Shown here piece by piece: positions 1-6,844 of a stretch of DNA of 27,407 nt (position 1 is its first letter; each line of letters begins with the position of its first letter). The stretch is from RGIG5579 sp045601445 (lineage in GTDB: Bacteria; Bacillota; Clostridia; Oscillospirales; SIG627): contig JAZRZQ010000110.1 of assembly GCA_045601445.1 (NCBI GenBank), positions 1 to 27,407 of the forward strand. Direction: 5' to 3'. The translations under genes and the position numbers were made by a program. The notes under the pieces were generated by a model. The model did no database searches. It saw only the letters and a list, made by a program, of their open reading frames with translations, and was not told the origin of the DNA.

Positions 1-34
1 ACCGCTCTTCTATGGTAAGATGTTGGTAGTTCAT
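1..34 (-). CDS. IS30-family transposase, N-terminal fragment cut by window edge
   Basis: Only the first 11 codons are in the window; they read M-N-Y-Q-H-L-T-I-E-E-R on the minus strand. A start followed by HLT-x-EER is the typical opening of IS30-family transposases, whose N-terminal helix-turn-helix binds the element ends. The ATG at 34-32 is preceded by a purine-rich ribosome site (AGAGGAG, about 43-49). Very little protein is visible, so the family call rests on this short motif alone. The element would extend to the left of the window, and its right-hand end should lie between about 97 and 140. Confidence 0.6.
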   Translation of the reverse strand, partial: MNYQHLTIEER

Positions 35-97
35 ACAAATTCTCCTCTGTTGGTTTATTGGTTGGTAGCTTTATTCTAACATGGATTTGTATGAACT
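28..97 (-). repeat. 13-bp inverted repeat spanning the transposase start codon
   Basis: Bases 28-40 and 85-97 are perfect reverse complements (13 bp) separated by 44 bases. The arm at 28-40 contains the transposase ATG, so a transcript entering from outside the element could fold and hide the start codon. A short direct repeat, GTTGGTAG, also occurs at 22-29 and 61-68. The repeat is directly visible; the regulatory role is inferred. Confidence 0.6.
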
Positions 98-144
98 TCT
101 ATTTTTTTCTTCTGTTGCACTTGATAGTATAACTCACCAAAGCG

Positions 145-176
145 CAAAAAAAAGAAGCGAAGATTTTCGCTTCTTT
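145..176 (-). terminator. intrinsic terminator of hlyIII
   Basis: An 11-bp perfect stem (151-161 with 166-176, loop GATT) lies just after the hlyIII stop codon. It is followed on the minus strand by a run of T (A-run at 146-153 on the plus strand). T-rich sequence also follows on the plus strand, so it may work in both directions. Confidence 0.8.
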
Positions 177-189
177 TTTGATTGTCGGC

Positions 190-855
190 TTACAAAACAA
201 AGAGGAAGATGGTCAGAAAATGAAGAATGCAGGCAAACAGAACGAACAAATGAAAGAGAGAATGGGCGTAAGGGAGCTGTTTTTTCTTGCTGATGGCATA
301 GATCACGGCGCCGATCGTGTATAGAACGCCTCCGAGAAACAAAAGCACCATTCCGGTATTGCCGACCGAACGGATGGTATCGCGAAAGCAGATCAGAATA
401 CACCAGCCCATCGCAAGATAGGAAACCATGGAAAAGATGCGAAACCTGTGCATATCAATCGCGGTCAAGGTGATCGCCACGATGGCGGCGCACCAAACGA
501 TCCCGAACACGACCCAAGCCATAACGGGATTGACCGTGCGCAGACTGACCAGAACGATCGGCGTGTACGTTCCGGCGATCAAAAGGTAGATCGTGCAGTG
601 GTCCAGCACCCGAAAAACCTTTTTGGCCTTAACGGGAACAAGCCCGTGATAAAGGCTCGACATCGTGAACAGCAGAACGATCGAAAGCCCGTACACGGCA
701 CTGCTGACCACCGAATAGTCAAGACCGTTTTGCACCGAGCGAATCAAGCACAAAATAAGCCCGATGATGCCGAGTCCCGCGCCGACGATGTGGGTTACCA
801 TATTACAAATTTCCTCCGCCCGAGAGTAGGACGGAAGGCTGATACGTTCTTTCAA
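190..855 (-). CDS. hemolysin III family (PAQR-like) membrane protein
   Basis: A 221-residue integral membrane protein of the hemolysin III / YqfA / PAQR superfamily, with about seven hydrophobic helices. The family's metal-site residues are present: S66/S67-x-x-H70 (SSLYHG), D85 in LDHCTIYLLIAGTYTP, and H198-x3-H202 in PYAHSLFHLF near the C-terminus. Members are predicted membrane hydrolases or sensors; despite the name, haemolysis is not established for most. The start is TTG at 855, chosen because an AAGGGGAGA ribosome site lies about 8 bases upstream and the first transmembrane helix needs this N-terminus. The next ATG (M19) would cut into the conserved start. The gene stands alone, divergent from the ABC exporter, with its own promoter and terminator. 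Confidence 0.9.
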   Translation of the reverse strand: MKERISLPSYSRAEEICNMVTHIVGAGLGIIGLILCLIRSVQNGLDYSVVSSAVYGLSIVLLFTMSSLYHGLVPVKAKKVFRVLDHCTIYLLIAGTYTPIVLVSLRTVNPVMAWVVFGIVWCAAIVAITLTAIDMHRFRIFSMVSYLAMGWCILICFRDTIRSVGNTGMVLLFLGGVLYTIGAVIYAISKKKQLPYAHSLFHLFVLFACILHFLTIFLFVL

Positions 856-892
856 AGCTTTCTTCTCCCCTTGATTTAGTTTTCAATACTAT

Positions 893-920
893 ATTATATA
901 CTTTTTGATTCCATTGTCAA
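893..920 (-). promoter_or_regulatory. sigma-A promoter for hlyIII
   Basis: On the minus strand TTGACA (920-915) and TATAAT (898-893) are separated by 16 bases, a consensus housekeeping promoter about 40 bases upstream of the TTG start. Confidence 0.75.
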
Positions 921-942
921 GAGGTTTCAGTGAACTTTTGCC

Positions 943-971
943 TTGACGAAAGATGATACTTTTGCTATAAT
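943..971 (+). promoter_or_regulatory. sigma-A promoter for the ABC exporter
   Basis: TTGACG (943-948) and TATAAT (966-971) with a 17-base spacer. It points away from the hlyIII promoter, leaving 22 bases between the two -35 boxes, a spacing that could let one regulator control both. Confidence 0.75.
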
Positions 972-1002
972 AGGCTGTCTTAACAGCTATCATTTGAGCC
1001 TG

Positions 1003-1034
1003 CCCGCAAGCGATGCGGGATTTATTTTTTTTTG
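1003..1034 (+). terminator. terminator-like hairpin in the leader of the ABC exporter gene
   Basis: A 6-bp GC-rich stem, CCCGCA (1003-1008) with TGCGGG (1014-1019), is followed by a 14-base T-rich tract (1021-1034). It sits between the promoter and the ribosome site (GAAAGGA, about 1035-1041). This is the layout of a conditional terminator (attenuator). A possible competing helix pairs AGGCT (972-976) with AGCCT (997-1001). The hairpin is seen; regulation is inferred. Confidence 0.6.
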
Positions 1035-1047
1035 AAAGGATCCTTTT

Positions 1048-2766
1048 ATGCTGAAGCGCTTTCTTTCTTATTATAAGCCGCACAAATGGCTTTTCACGCT
1101 GGATATGCTTGCCTCCTTTTTCGTGGCATTTCTCGGCATTATCTATCCGATCGTCACGAGAGTGATGCTCGGAGATCTGATCCCAAATCAAAAATGGGAC
1201 GAGATCCTCCTCTTTGGAGCCGTTCTGCTTCTTCTTTACGCCGTTCGAATGCTGTTGAATTTCTTCATTCAGTACAAGGGCCACGTGATGGGAATCCGTA
1301 TGCAGGCACAAATGAGAAGTGACCTGTTCAATCACTTGGAAAAGCTTCCCTTCTCCTTCTTCGATGCCAACGAAACGGGAAAAATCATGTCCCGAATGAC
1401 AAACGACTTAAAGGACGTGACAGAGCTGGCACACCACGGGCCGGAAAACGTCATCATCTCCTCGATCTCCATTCTGGTCTCCTTCATCTATCTTGCCACC
1501 ATCAACCGGAAGCTGTCTTTGATCATCTTCTGCTGTGTGCCGCTTCTTCTCGTGATCTCCCTTATCACGCGAAACAAGATGCGCACGGCCTTTGCGCAAA
1601 ACCGTGAGGATATGGCAAAAATCAACGGTTCTCTGCAAAGCAGCATCGCAGGCGTCCGCGTCACGAAGGCCTTTACCAACGCCGAAAAAGAAAAAGAGAA
1701 ATTTGAAGACGGAAACCGCGCCTTCGTTCACTCCAGCCGCGATGCTTACCACGCGATGGCTGTCTTTCACTCCTCGACCTCGTTCGTAACGGATATCTTC
1801 AACGTCGTTATGATTCTGGCAGGTGGTATTTTCCTCTATCGCGGGGAGATCACGCTGGCGGATTACTCCGCTTTTATTGCCTCGGTCGCGGTCTTTCTCA
1901 ATCCCGTCAACACCCTCATTCGCTTTATGGAACAGTTCCAAAACGGAATCGCCGGCTTTGAGCGTTTTCTCGCCATTCTCGATACCGACCTCGAGGTAGA
2001 TCTCCCTGACGCAAAGGACGTGGGAACACTAAACGGAACGGTCGAATTTCAAAACGTATTCAGCCGATACGACACGGGTGACGAGGTGCTTTCCGGAATT
2101 GATTTTACAGCCCATAAGGGACAAACCTTCGCGCTCGTCGGCCCAAGCGGCGGCGGCAAGACCACAATCTGCCATCTGATTCCCCGTTTTTACGAGATTC
2201 TGAAGGGGAATATCCTCATTGACGGCATCGACATTCGCTCTATGACGCGCGCTTCGCTTCGAAAGAACATCGGAATCGTTCAGCAGGACGTGTATCTTTT
2301 CAACGCCTCCGTTCGCGACAATATCCTCTACGGCAATGAGGCGGCAAGCGAAGCAGAGATTCTTGAGGCGGCGAAACGAGCCAATATCCACGAATTTATC
2401 TCTTCTCTCCCGCAGGGCTACGACACGGTCATCGGAGAGCGAGGCGTTCGCCTTTCCGGCGGACAGAAGCAGCGGCTCTGCATTGCACGCGTCTTTTTGA
2501 AAAATCCTCCCATTCTCATTTTGGATGAAGCAACCAGCGCGCTCGACAACGCAACGGAGATCCTCATTCAAAAATCGCTCGAGGAACTCAGCCGAAACCG
2601 CACGACCATCGTCGTGGCACACCGTCTTTCCACGATCAAGAATGCGCATCAGATCGCCGTGGTCGCCATGGGAAGGATCATTGAGCAAGGCACGCACGAT
2701 TCCTTGATGAATCAAAACGGTCTTTATCGCAAGCTCTACGAGCAGCAATTCCGCGCAGAGGAATAA
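1048..2766 (+). CDS. ABC transporter, fused permease and ATP-binding half-exporter
   Basis: A 572-residue half-transporter of the type IV (BmrA/MsbA-like) exporter family, expected to act as a dimer in the cytoplasmic membrane. The N-terminal ~310 residues hold six transmembrane helices with the coupling-loop motif FFDANETGKIMSRMTND near residue 105. The nucleotide-binding domain follows: Walker A GPSGGGKTT near 365-373, Q-loop QQDVYLF, signature LSGGQ near 469, Walker B ILILDEA near 489-495, and H-loop AHR near 525. All ATPase motifs are intact. The ATG start has a GAAAGGA ribosome site. The gene is monocistronic, between its own promoter and a strong terminator. Substrate cannot be read from sequence; drugs, lipids or peptides are all possible. 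The attenuator-like leader favours a stress- or drug-responsive role, which is inference. Confidence 0.93.
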   Translation: MLKRFLSYYKPHKWLFTLDMLASFFVAFLGIIYPIVTRVMLGDLIPNQKWDEILLFGAVLLLLYAVRMLLNFFIQYKGHVMGIRMQAQMRSDLFNHLEKLPFSFFDANETGKIMSRMTNDLKDVTELAHHGPENVIISSISILVSFIYLATINRKLSLIIFCCVPLLLVISLITRNKMRTAFAQNREDMAKINGSLQSSIAGVRVTKAFTNAEKEKEKFEDGNRAFVHSSRDAYHAMAVFHSSTSFVTDIFNVVMILAGGIFLYRGEITLADYSAFIASVAVFLNPVNTLIRFMEQFQNGIAGFERFLAILDTDLEVDLPDAKDVGTLNGTVEFQNVFSRYDTGDEVLSGIDFTAHKGQTFALVGPSGGGKTTICHLIPRFYEILKGNILIDGIDIRSMTRASLRKNIGIVQQDVYLFNASVRDNILYGNEAASEAEILEAAKRANIHEFISSLPQGYDTVIGERGVRLSGGQKQRLCIARVFLKNPPILILDEATSALDNATEILIQKSLEELSRNRTTIVVAHRLSTIKNAHQIAVVAMGRIIEQGTHDSLMNQNGLYRKLYEQQFRAEE

Positions 2767-2771
2767 AGCAT

Positions 2772-2811
2772 AAAAACAGCGGCACACTCCACGGAGTGCG
2801 CCGCTGTTTTT
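2772..2811. terminator. bidirectional terminator between convergent genes
   Basis: A 12-bp stem (2772-2783 with 2800-2811) extended by an inner CACTC/GAGTG helix. The arms start with A5 and end with T5, so it can serve both the ABC exporter (+) and the aminotransferase operon (-). Confidence 0.85.
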
Positions 2812-2832
2812 GATTTTGAGTCAAACGGGATC

Positions 2833-3684
2833 TCAGGCCTTCTCGGTTTCGGCAAGGATCATATCGCGGTAGGCATCAGCGATCTTTTGAAGCGTCGCTT
2901 CGTCCTTACCGCCGACCGCCTTCCCGTCAAGCTTGGTGCAACGGGACATCATAGCGGTCGTAGACATTATGATGATCTCGTCGGCATCGAAGAGTTCCTC
3001 AACGGTAAAGGGGCGGATCTCTACGGGGATTCCGATCTTCTCGCAGATGGCAAGATAGTGCTTGCGCGTAATGCTCGGAAGGATGAGATTATCGGTGGGT
3101 GGGGTGATGAACGTGCCGTTTTTCACGATGCTGACGCCGCTGTGCGAGCCCTCGGTCACACGGTCACCTCGATGGAAAATAATCTCGTAGCAGCCCTTTT
3201 CCTTCGCTTCCTGCTGACCGAGAACGTTCGGGAGAAGGTTGAGCGTTTTGATATTACACATATAAAAGCGAATGTCCTCGCCCGTGATCGCACAAACCTC
3301 GGTTCCGAACTTTTTGAAGGTAGTTGGCTTTAAGGTAAAGTAAAGATTGGCGGGAACGTTTTCGGGAAAGGCGTGATTGCGAGGCGCGGTGCCGCGCGAT
3401 GCCTGAAAGTACAGAACGGCCTCGGGAATGTCGTCGTCAAGCATTCCGAGCAGCTCCAGACAAATGGCGCGAACCTCGTCCTTGGTCTGCTGCAGGTTCA
3501 GACGAAGCAGCTTTGCATTGTCAAAAAAGCGATTCAGGTGATCCTCCAGACCGAAGCAAACCTTGTTGCGGACGGTTGCCACGTCGTAGATGCCGTCACC
3601 AAAATAGAAGGCACGGTCATCGGCGGGGATGCGTGCTTCCTTCACAGTCGTTACGGTTCCGTTGTACCAAGCGATTTCTCTCAT
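2833..3684 (-). CDS. dat: D-amino-acid aminotransferase (class IV PLP enzyme)
   Basis: A 283-residue class IV aminotransferase, normal length for the family. It transfers the amino group between D-amino acids such as D-alanine and 2-oxo acids, supplying D-glutamate or D-alanine for peptidoglycan. Visible landmarks are the N-terminal YNG and DRAFYFGDGIYD segments, the PLP lysine K146 in NIKTLNLLPNVL, and E178 in the RVTEGSHSG loop, which should contact the pyridine nitrogen. The RGTAPRNHAFPE segment (98-109) resembles the substrate carboxylate-binding region of D-amino-acid rather than branched-chain aminotransferases. The ATG overlaps the upstream methyltransferase stop (ATGA) and has an AAGGAGA ribosome site. 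It is the last gene of the operon. Branched-chain or aminodeoxychorismate enzymes share the fold and are the main alternatives. Confidence 0.85.
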   Translation of the reverse strand: MREIAWYNGTVTTVKEARIPADDRAFYFGDGIYDVATVRNKVCFGLEDHLNRFFDNAKLLRLNLQQTKDEVRAICLELLGMLDDDIPEAVLYFQASRGTAPRNHAFPENVPANLYFTLKPTTFKKFGTEVCAITGEDIRFYMCNIKTLNLLPNVLGQQEAKEKGCYEIIFHRGDRVTEGSHSGVSIVKNGTFITPPTDNLILPSITRKHYLAICEKIGIPVEIRPFTVEELFDADEIIIMSTTAMMSRCTKLDGKAVGGKDEATLQKIADAYRDMILAETEKA

Positions 3685-4853
3685 TTTCTCTTCTCCTTAT
3701 GATATTCGTGATTGTTTTTCGGGGGAAAATCTTGGGGCTTGAAAAATTGGTAATAATAGCATTTGAGCATTCCGTTATAAAGCTTTCGCACCTGATCGGC
3801 ACGTCTGCCGTAATGCCGCTGAAAATTTTCATCCGAGGTGATGACGTAGATCTGCCAGCGATCGAGCCTCTTCCAATGCGCTCCCATGGCAGAATATAGC
3901 CTGTGGGCTTCGGCTTCGGTTTCCAACCTCTGACCGTACGGCGGATTGCAGACGATCGTTCCCTTTCGGCCGTGGGTTTCGATGCCGAGAGCGTTCTTGG
4001 GGAAAAAGCGGATGCAATCGGCAACGCCCGCATTTTCGGCGTTGGCCTGTGCCATCTCGACCATGGCGGGATCAAGATCACTCGCGAACGCTTCAAAGCC
4101 CGTCTTTTTGACCAGATCCGCGGCCTCCTCTCTGGCCTCGGTCCAGATGGATTCGGGCAGATCGAGATACGATTCCGCCAAAAAGCTGCGGTTTCTTCCC
4201 GGCGCGATGGAGTGCATCATCATCGCCGCCTCGATTGGGATCGTTCCGCTTCCGCAGAAGGGATCCCAAAACAGAACGTCCTCACGCGGGCGAGCAATTC
4301 GGCAAAGCGCGGCGGCAAGAGTTTCGCGAATCGGTGCTTCTCCCGCCTGCAAGCGCCACGAGCGCTTATACAGCGCGTCTCCCGAGGTATCAATCATTAG
4401 GGTAGCAACATCCTTGAAGATGAAAAACTCGATCTGCATTCGCGTTGCTTCCTCGGTAAACCAAGTGATGCCGTATTCCTTCCCCAAGCGCTCGACCACC
4501 GCTTTTTTGACGATGCTCTGGCAGTCGGGGATGCTTTTGAGTTCACTTCGGATCGAGTGTCCCTTGACGGGAAAGGCGTCGTCGGGACCGATCCAACGCT
4601 CCCATTCAAGCTTCCGAACGCCCTGAAACAGCTCCTCAAAGCTACGGGCGGGAAAGGAGCCCATTCGGATGAATACCCGTTCCGCGTAGCGAAGCCAAAG
4701 ATTGCACCGCGCGATGCCGGACAGCGGAGCGGTAAAGGTGACGCGCCCGTCCTGCGTTTCGAGCCTTTGATAGCCAAGGGCGTCGATCTCTTCTCCGACG
4801 AACTTTTCCAGTCCGAACAGGCAAGTGGCAACCAGCGTTACGTACTCTTGCAT
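3681..4853 (-). CDS. THUMP-domain class I SAM-dependent RNA methyltransferase (RlmL/YpsC-like)
   Basis: A 390-residue enzyme of the YpsC / RlmL N-terminal-half family, expected to make N2-methylguanosine in 23S rRNA. The N-terminus (MQEYVTLVATCLFGLEKFVGEEI) and THUMP region (about 50-165) bind RNA. The Rossmann methyltransferase domain follows, with the SAM-binding DPFCGSGTIPIEA motif near residues 194-206 and the catalytic NPPYG motif near 307. I chose the ATG at 4853 over an in-frame GTG at 4859 because the GTG falls inside the apparent ribosome site AGAGGTGA and has none of its own. The gene begins 8 bases after the tgt stop and overlaps dat by 4 bases, so it is translationally coupled in a four-gene operon. 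The exact target base is by family analogy. Confidence 0.88.
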   Translation of the reverse strand: MQEYVTLVATCLFGLEKFVGEEIDALGYQRLETQDGRVTFTAPLSGIARCNLWLRYAERVFIRMGSFPARSFEELFQGVRKLEWERWIGPDDAFPVKGHSIRSELKSIPDCQSIVKKAVVERLGKEYGITWFTEEATRMQIEFFIFKDVATLMIDTSGDALYKRSWRLQAGEAPIRETLAAALCRIARPREDVLFWDPFCGSGTIPIEAAMMMHSIAPGRNRSFLAESYLDLPESIWTEAREEAADLVKKTGFEAFASDLDPAMVEMAQANAENAGVADCIRFFPKNALGIETHGRKGTIVCNPPYGQRLETEAEAHRLYSAMGAHWKRLDRWQIYVITSDENFQRHYGRRADQVRKLYNGMLKCYYYQFFKPQDFPPKNNHEYHKEKRK

Positions 4854-4861
4854 ATTCACCT

Positions 4862-5995
4862 CTATTTGATGCGGGTTCCGAGCTTTTTAGAATACTCGGC
4901 ACGGAAGGCTTCGAAGCGATCCTCGTCAATGGCTTCTCGGATCTTTTCCATCAAATTGTTGTAGAAATAGAGATTGTGAAGCACCGCCAAGCGCTGACCG
5001 AGTGCCTCCTTGGCCTTTAACAAATGGCGGATATACGCACGGGAATAGCGACGGCAAACGGGGCAATCACACTCGGGATCAATCGGGAGCGGGTCGCGCT
5101 CGTAGCGATTATTGTTCAGGTTGATAATGCCTGCGTGCGTAACCAGATGCCCGTGGCGGGCGTTGCGGCTTGGCATCACGCAGTCGAACAGATCGACGCC
5201 GCGCCAAACGGCTTCAATGATATTCTCACAGGTGCCCACGCCCATCAGATAACGAATCTTATCCTTCGGTGCAAACGGCTCTACCGCCTCGATGACGTCA
5301 TACATCACCTCGGCACTTTCCCCGACGGCAAGGCCGCCGATGGCGTAGCCGTCAAGATCCATCTCGACAATGCGCCTCATATGATCGATGCGAAGATCGC
5401 GGTAGACCGAGCCCTGATTGATGCCGAACAAAAGCTGGTGCGGGTTGATGGTATCCTCGAGCGAATTCAGACGCGCCATCTCTTTCTTGCATCGCTCCAG
5501 CCAACGCACCGTACGCGCGGCGGCCTCTTCAGCCTCGGAGCGGGAAGAGGGATTTCCGATGCACTGGTCGAAGGCCATGGCAACCGTTGAGGCGAGGTTG
5601 CTTTGAATCTGCATACTCTCCTCGGGACCCATAAAGATCCGTTTTCCGTCAATATGACTCTGAAAAACGACGCCTTCGTCGGTAATGCGGTTCAAAGAGG
5701 CCAGAGAAAAGACCTGAAAGCCGCCGCTGTCGGTCAGGATCGGCTTCGACCAATTCATAAAGCGGTGCAGGCCGCCCATTTCGCGGATAACATCATCGCC
5801 CGGACGAACGTGCAGGTGGTAAGTGTTGGACAGCTCGATCTGACACTTGACCTGCTCCAGATCATCGGCTGCGATACCGCCCTTGATGGCGGCACTCGTG
5901 CCCACGTTCATAAACGCAGGCGTCTGAACGGTGCCGTGAACCGTTTCAAAAACACCGCGACGGGCGCTTTTTTCCGTTTTTAAAAGTTTAAACAT
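4862..5995 (-). CDS. tgt: queuine/preQ1 tRNA-guanine transglycosylase
   Basis: A 377-residue tRNA-guanine transglycosylase, full length for the bacterial family. It exchanges guanine-34 for preQ1 in tRNAs with GUN anticodons, a step of queuosine synthesis, in the cytoplasm. Active-site residues are visible: D89 in LTDSGGFQVFSL, the base-recognition segment GGLAVGES (220-227), and the nucleophile D271 in LFDCVMPSRNARHG. The structural zinc site is C309, C311, C314 and H340. The ATG start follows an AAGGA site. No other queuosine gene (queA, queC-G) is in the window, so the organism may salvage preQ1 or carry those genes elsewhere. It is the second gene of its operon, 9 bases after the thioesterase. 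Confidence 0.96.
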   Translation of the reverse strand: MFKLLKTEKSARRGVFETVHGTVQTPAFMNVGTSAAIKGGIAADDLEQVKCQIELSNTYHLHVRPGDDVIREMGGLHRFMNWSKPILTDSGGFQVFSLASLNRITDEGVVFQSHIDGKRIFMGPEESMQIQSNLASTVAMAFDQCIGNPSSRSEAEEAAARTVRWLERCKKEMARLNSLEDTINPHQLLFGINQGSVYRDLRIDHMRRIVEMDLDGYAIGGLAVGESAEVMYDVIEAVEPFAPKDKIRYLMGVGTCENIIEAVWRGVDLFDCVMPSRNARHGHLVTHAGIINLNNNRYERDPLPIDPECDCPVCRRYSRAYIRHLLKAKEALGQRLAVLHNLYFYNNLMEKIREAIDEDRFEAFRAEYSKKLGTRIK

Positions 5996-6004
5996 ACCGA
6001 TTCC

Positions 6005-6718
6005 TTAAAAGGTTTTCACGTGGCAAAGAAAGATCGGCGTCTGATCCGCCTCTTTTTCTCCGACGACCAAAAAGCCCCCGTCACTCTCGTAGGCCGAAAG
6101 GGTCAGAAGGTCACCGAGCCTTGCCTCGTGCTGAAACGTCAGATGCATTTCGCGAATTTCAGGTTGACCGATCGGCAAAAGATCGGTGGCAAGATCCGCG
6201 TAGTTACAGTTGTTCAGATGATTGTTCTGATCGAGCATGGATGCGTAAACGCGGCGGGTATCCGTCGCGAACGGGCTTTGCTCTTTCGGCTTGAAAAGGC
6301 GCATACACTGCACCCCCTCGGACAGATCGTCAAAAAACGGAAGATCGCATCCGAAGGCAGAGGCACGCAAAAGACTTCTTTTTTCAAAGTCAAGCAACGC
6401 CCAAAGGCTCATCGCTCTCATACAAACGCCCTCGTCGTCCGAGAGGATGAAAGAGCGCGGGAAGGTCGCACCGTGCGTTTCGTTCGCGGCACTTTGAAGC
6501 TGCATCGGAATCTCCCCTTTGACCGGACGGGAAAAGACAAGCGCCATTTTAGACACAACGAACGCCATATTTTTTTCTCGCATATCCTCATAGGTAACGC
6601 CGAAGGAATCAAGATCCTCCCGCGCACATTGCTGCATTCTGCGAAGAATGGCGCTGGGGCGTACAAAGCCCGAGGGCTGAAGGTCAAAGCTCAGAAAGCG
6701 AAGCGTTTCGTTTCTCAT
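6005..6718 (-). CDS. acyl-ACP thioesterase family protein
   Basis: A 237-residue protein with the double-hotdog layout of bacterial acyl-ACP thioesterases. These hydrolyse acyl-ACP to free fatty acid and end chain elongation in the cytoplasm. The second hotdog carries D163-x-N165-x-H167-x-NN (YASMLDQNNHLNNCNYAD), matching the catalytic Asp/Asn/His motif of FatA/FatB-type enzymes. The first hotdog (about 5-110) includes FSRPVKGEIPMQLQ and the hydrophobic core segment MRAMSLWALLDFEKR. The start ATG has a TTTGGAGAG ribosome site about 7 bases away. It is the first gene of the operon and divergent from dnaE. Chain-length preference cannot be read from the sequence. The family match is convincing over both halves. 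Confidence 0.85.
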   Translation of the reverse strand: MRNETLRFLSFDLQPSGFVRPSAILRRMQQCAREDLDSFGVTYEDMREKNMAFVVSKMALVFSRPVKGEIPMQLQSAANETHGATFPRSFILSDDEGVCMRAMSLWALLDFEKRSLLRASAFGCDLPFFDDLSEGVQCMRLFKPKEQSPFATDTRRVYASMLDQNNHLNNCNYADLATDLLPIGQPEIREMHLTFQHEARLGDLLTLSAYESDGGFLVVGEKEADQTPIFLCHVKTF

Positions 6719-6739
6719 ACTTTACTCTCCAAAGATGGG

Positions 6740-6768
6740 TTGTTTTTTTCTTATTACCGTGTTATAAT
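6740..6768 (+). promoter_or_regulatory. probable promoter for dnaE
   Basis: TTGTTT (6740-6745) and TATAAT (6763-6768), 17-base spacer. A second perfect TATAAT at 6808-6813, closer to the start codon but without a good -35, is an alternative. Confidence 0.5.
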
Positions 6769-6791
6769 AAAACAAAATAAGACGATATCAA
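6764..6791 (-). promoter_or_regulatory. possible promoter for the thioesterase-tgt operon
   Basis: On the minus strand TTGATA (6791-6786) and TATTAT (6769-6764) with a 16-base spacer. The -10 overlaps that of the opposing dnaE promoter, so the two polymerases would compete. This is a moderate match. Confidence 0.4.
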
Positions 6792-6844
6792 ATGACTTCT
6801 CAGCCATTATAATACGGAAAGGTCGTTCTGTCAAAGGATTTCCT

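Noticed and set aside
994..1047. In-frame TTG at 994 as an earlier start of the ABC exporter or a leader peptide
   Set aside because: It has no ribosome site, would be translated through the terminator-like hairpin and poly-T tract, and the ATG at 1048 has a good site and the normal family N-terminus.
6020..6844. Long open frame upstream of dnaE that would add 275 residues
   Set aside because: It is antisense to the acyl-ACP thioesterase and crosses the promoter region. The ATG at 6845 has a ribosome site and begins exactly at the PHP domain.
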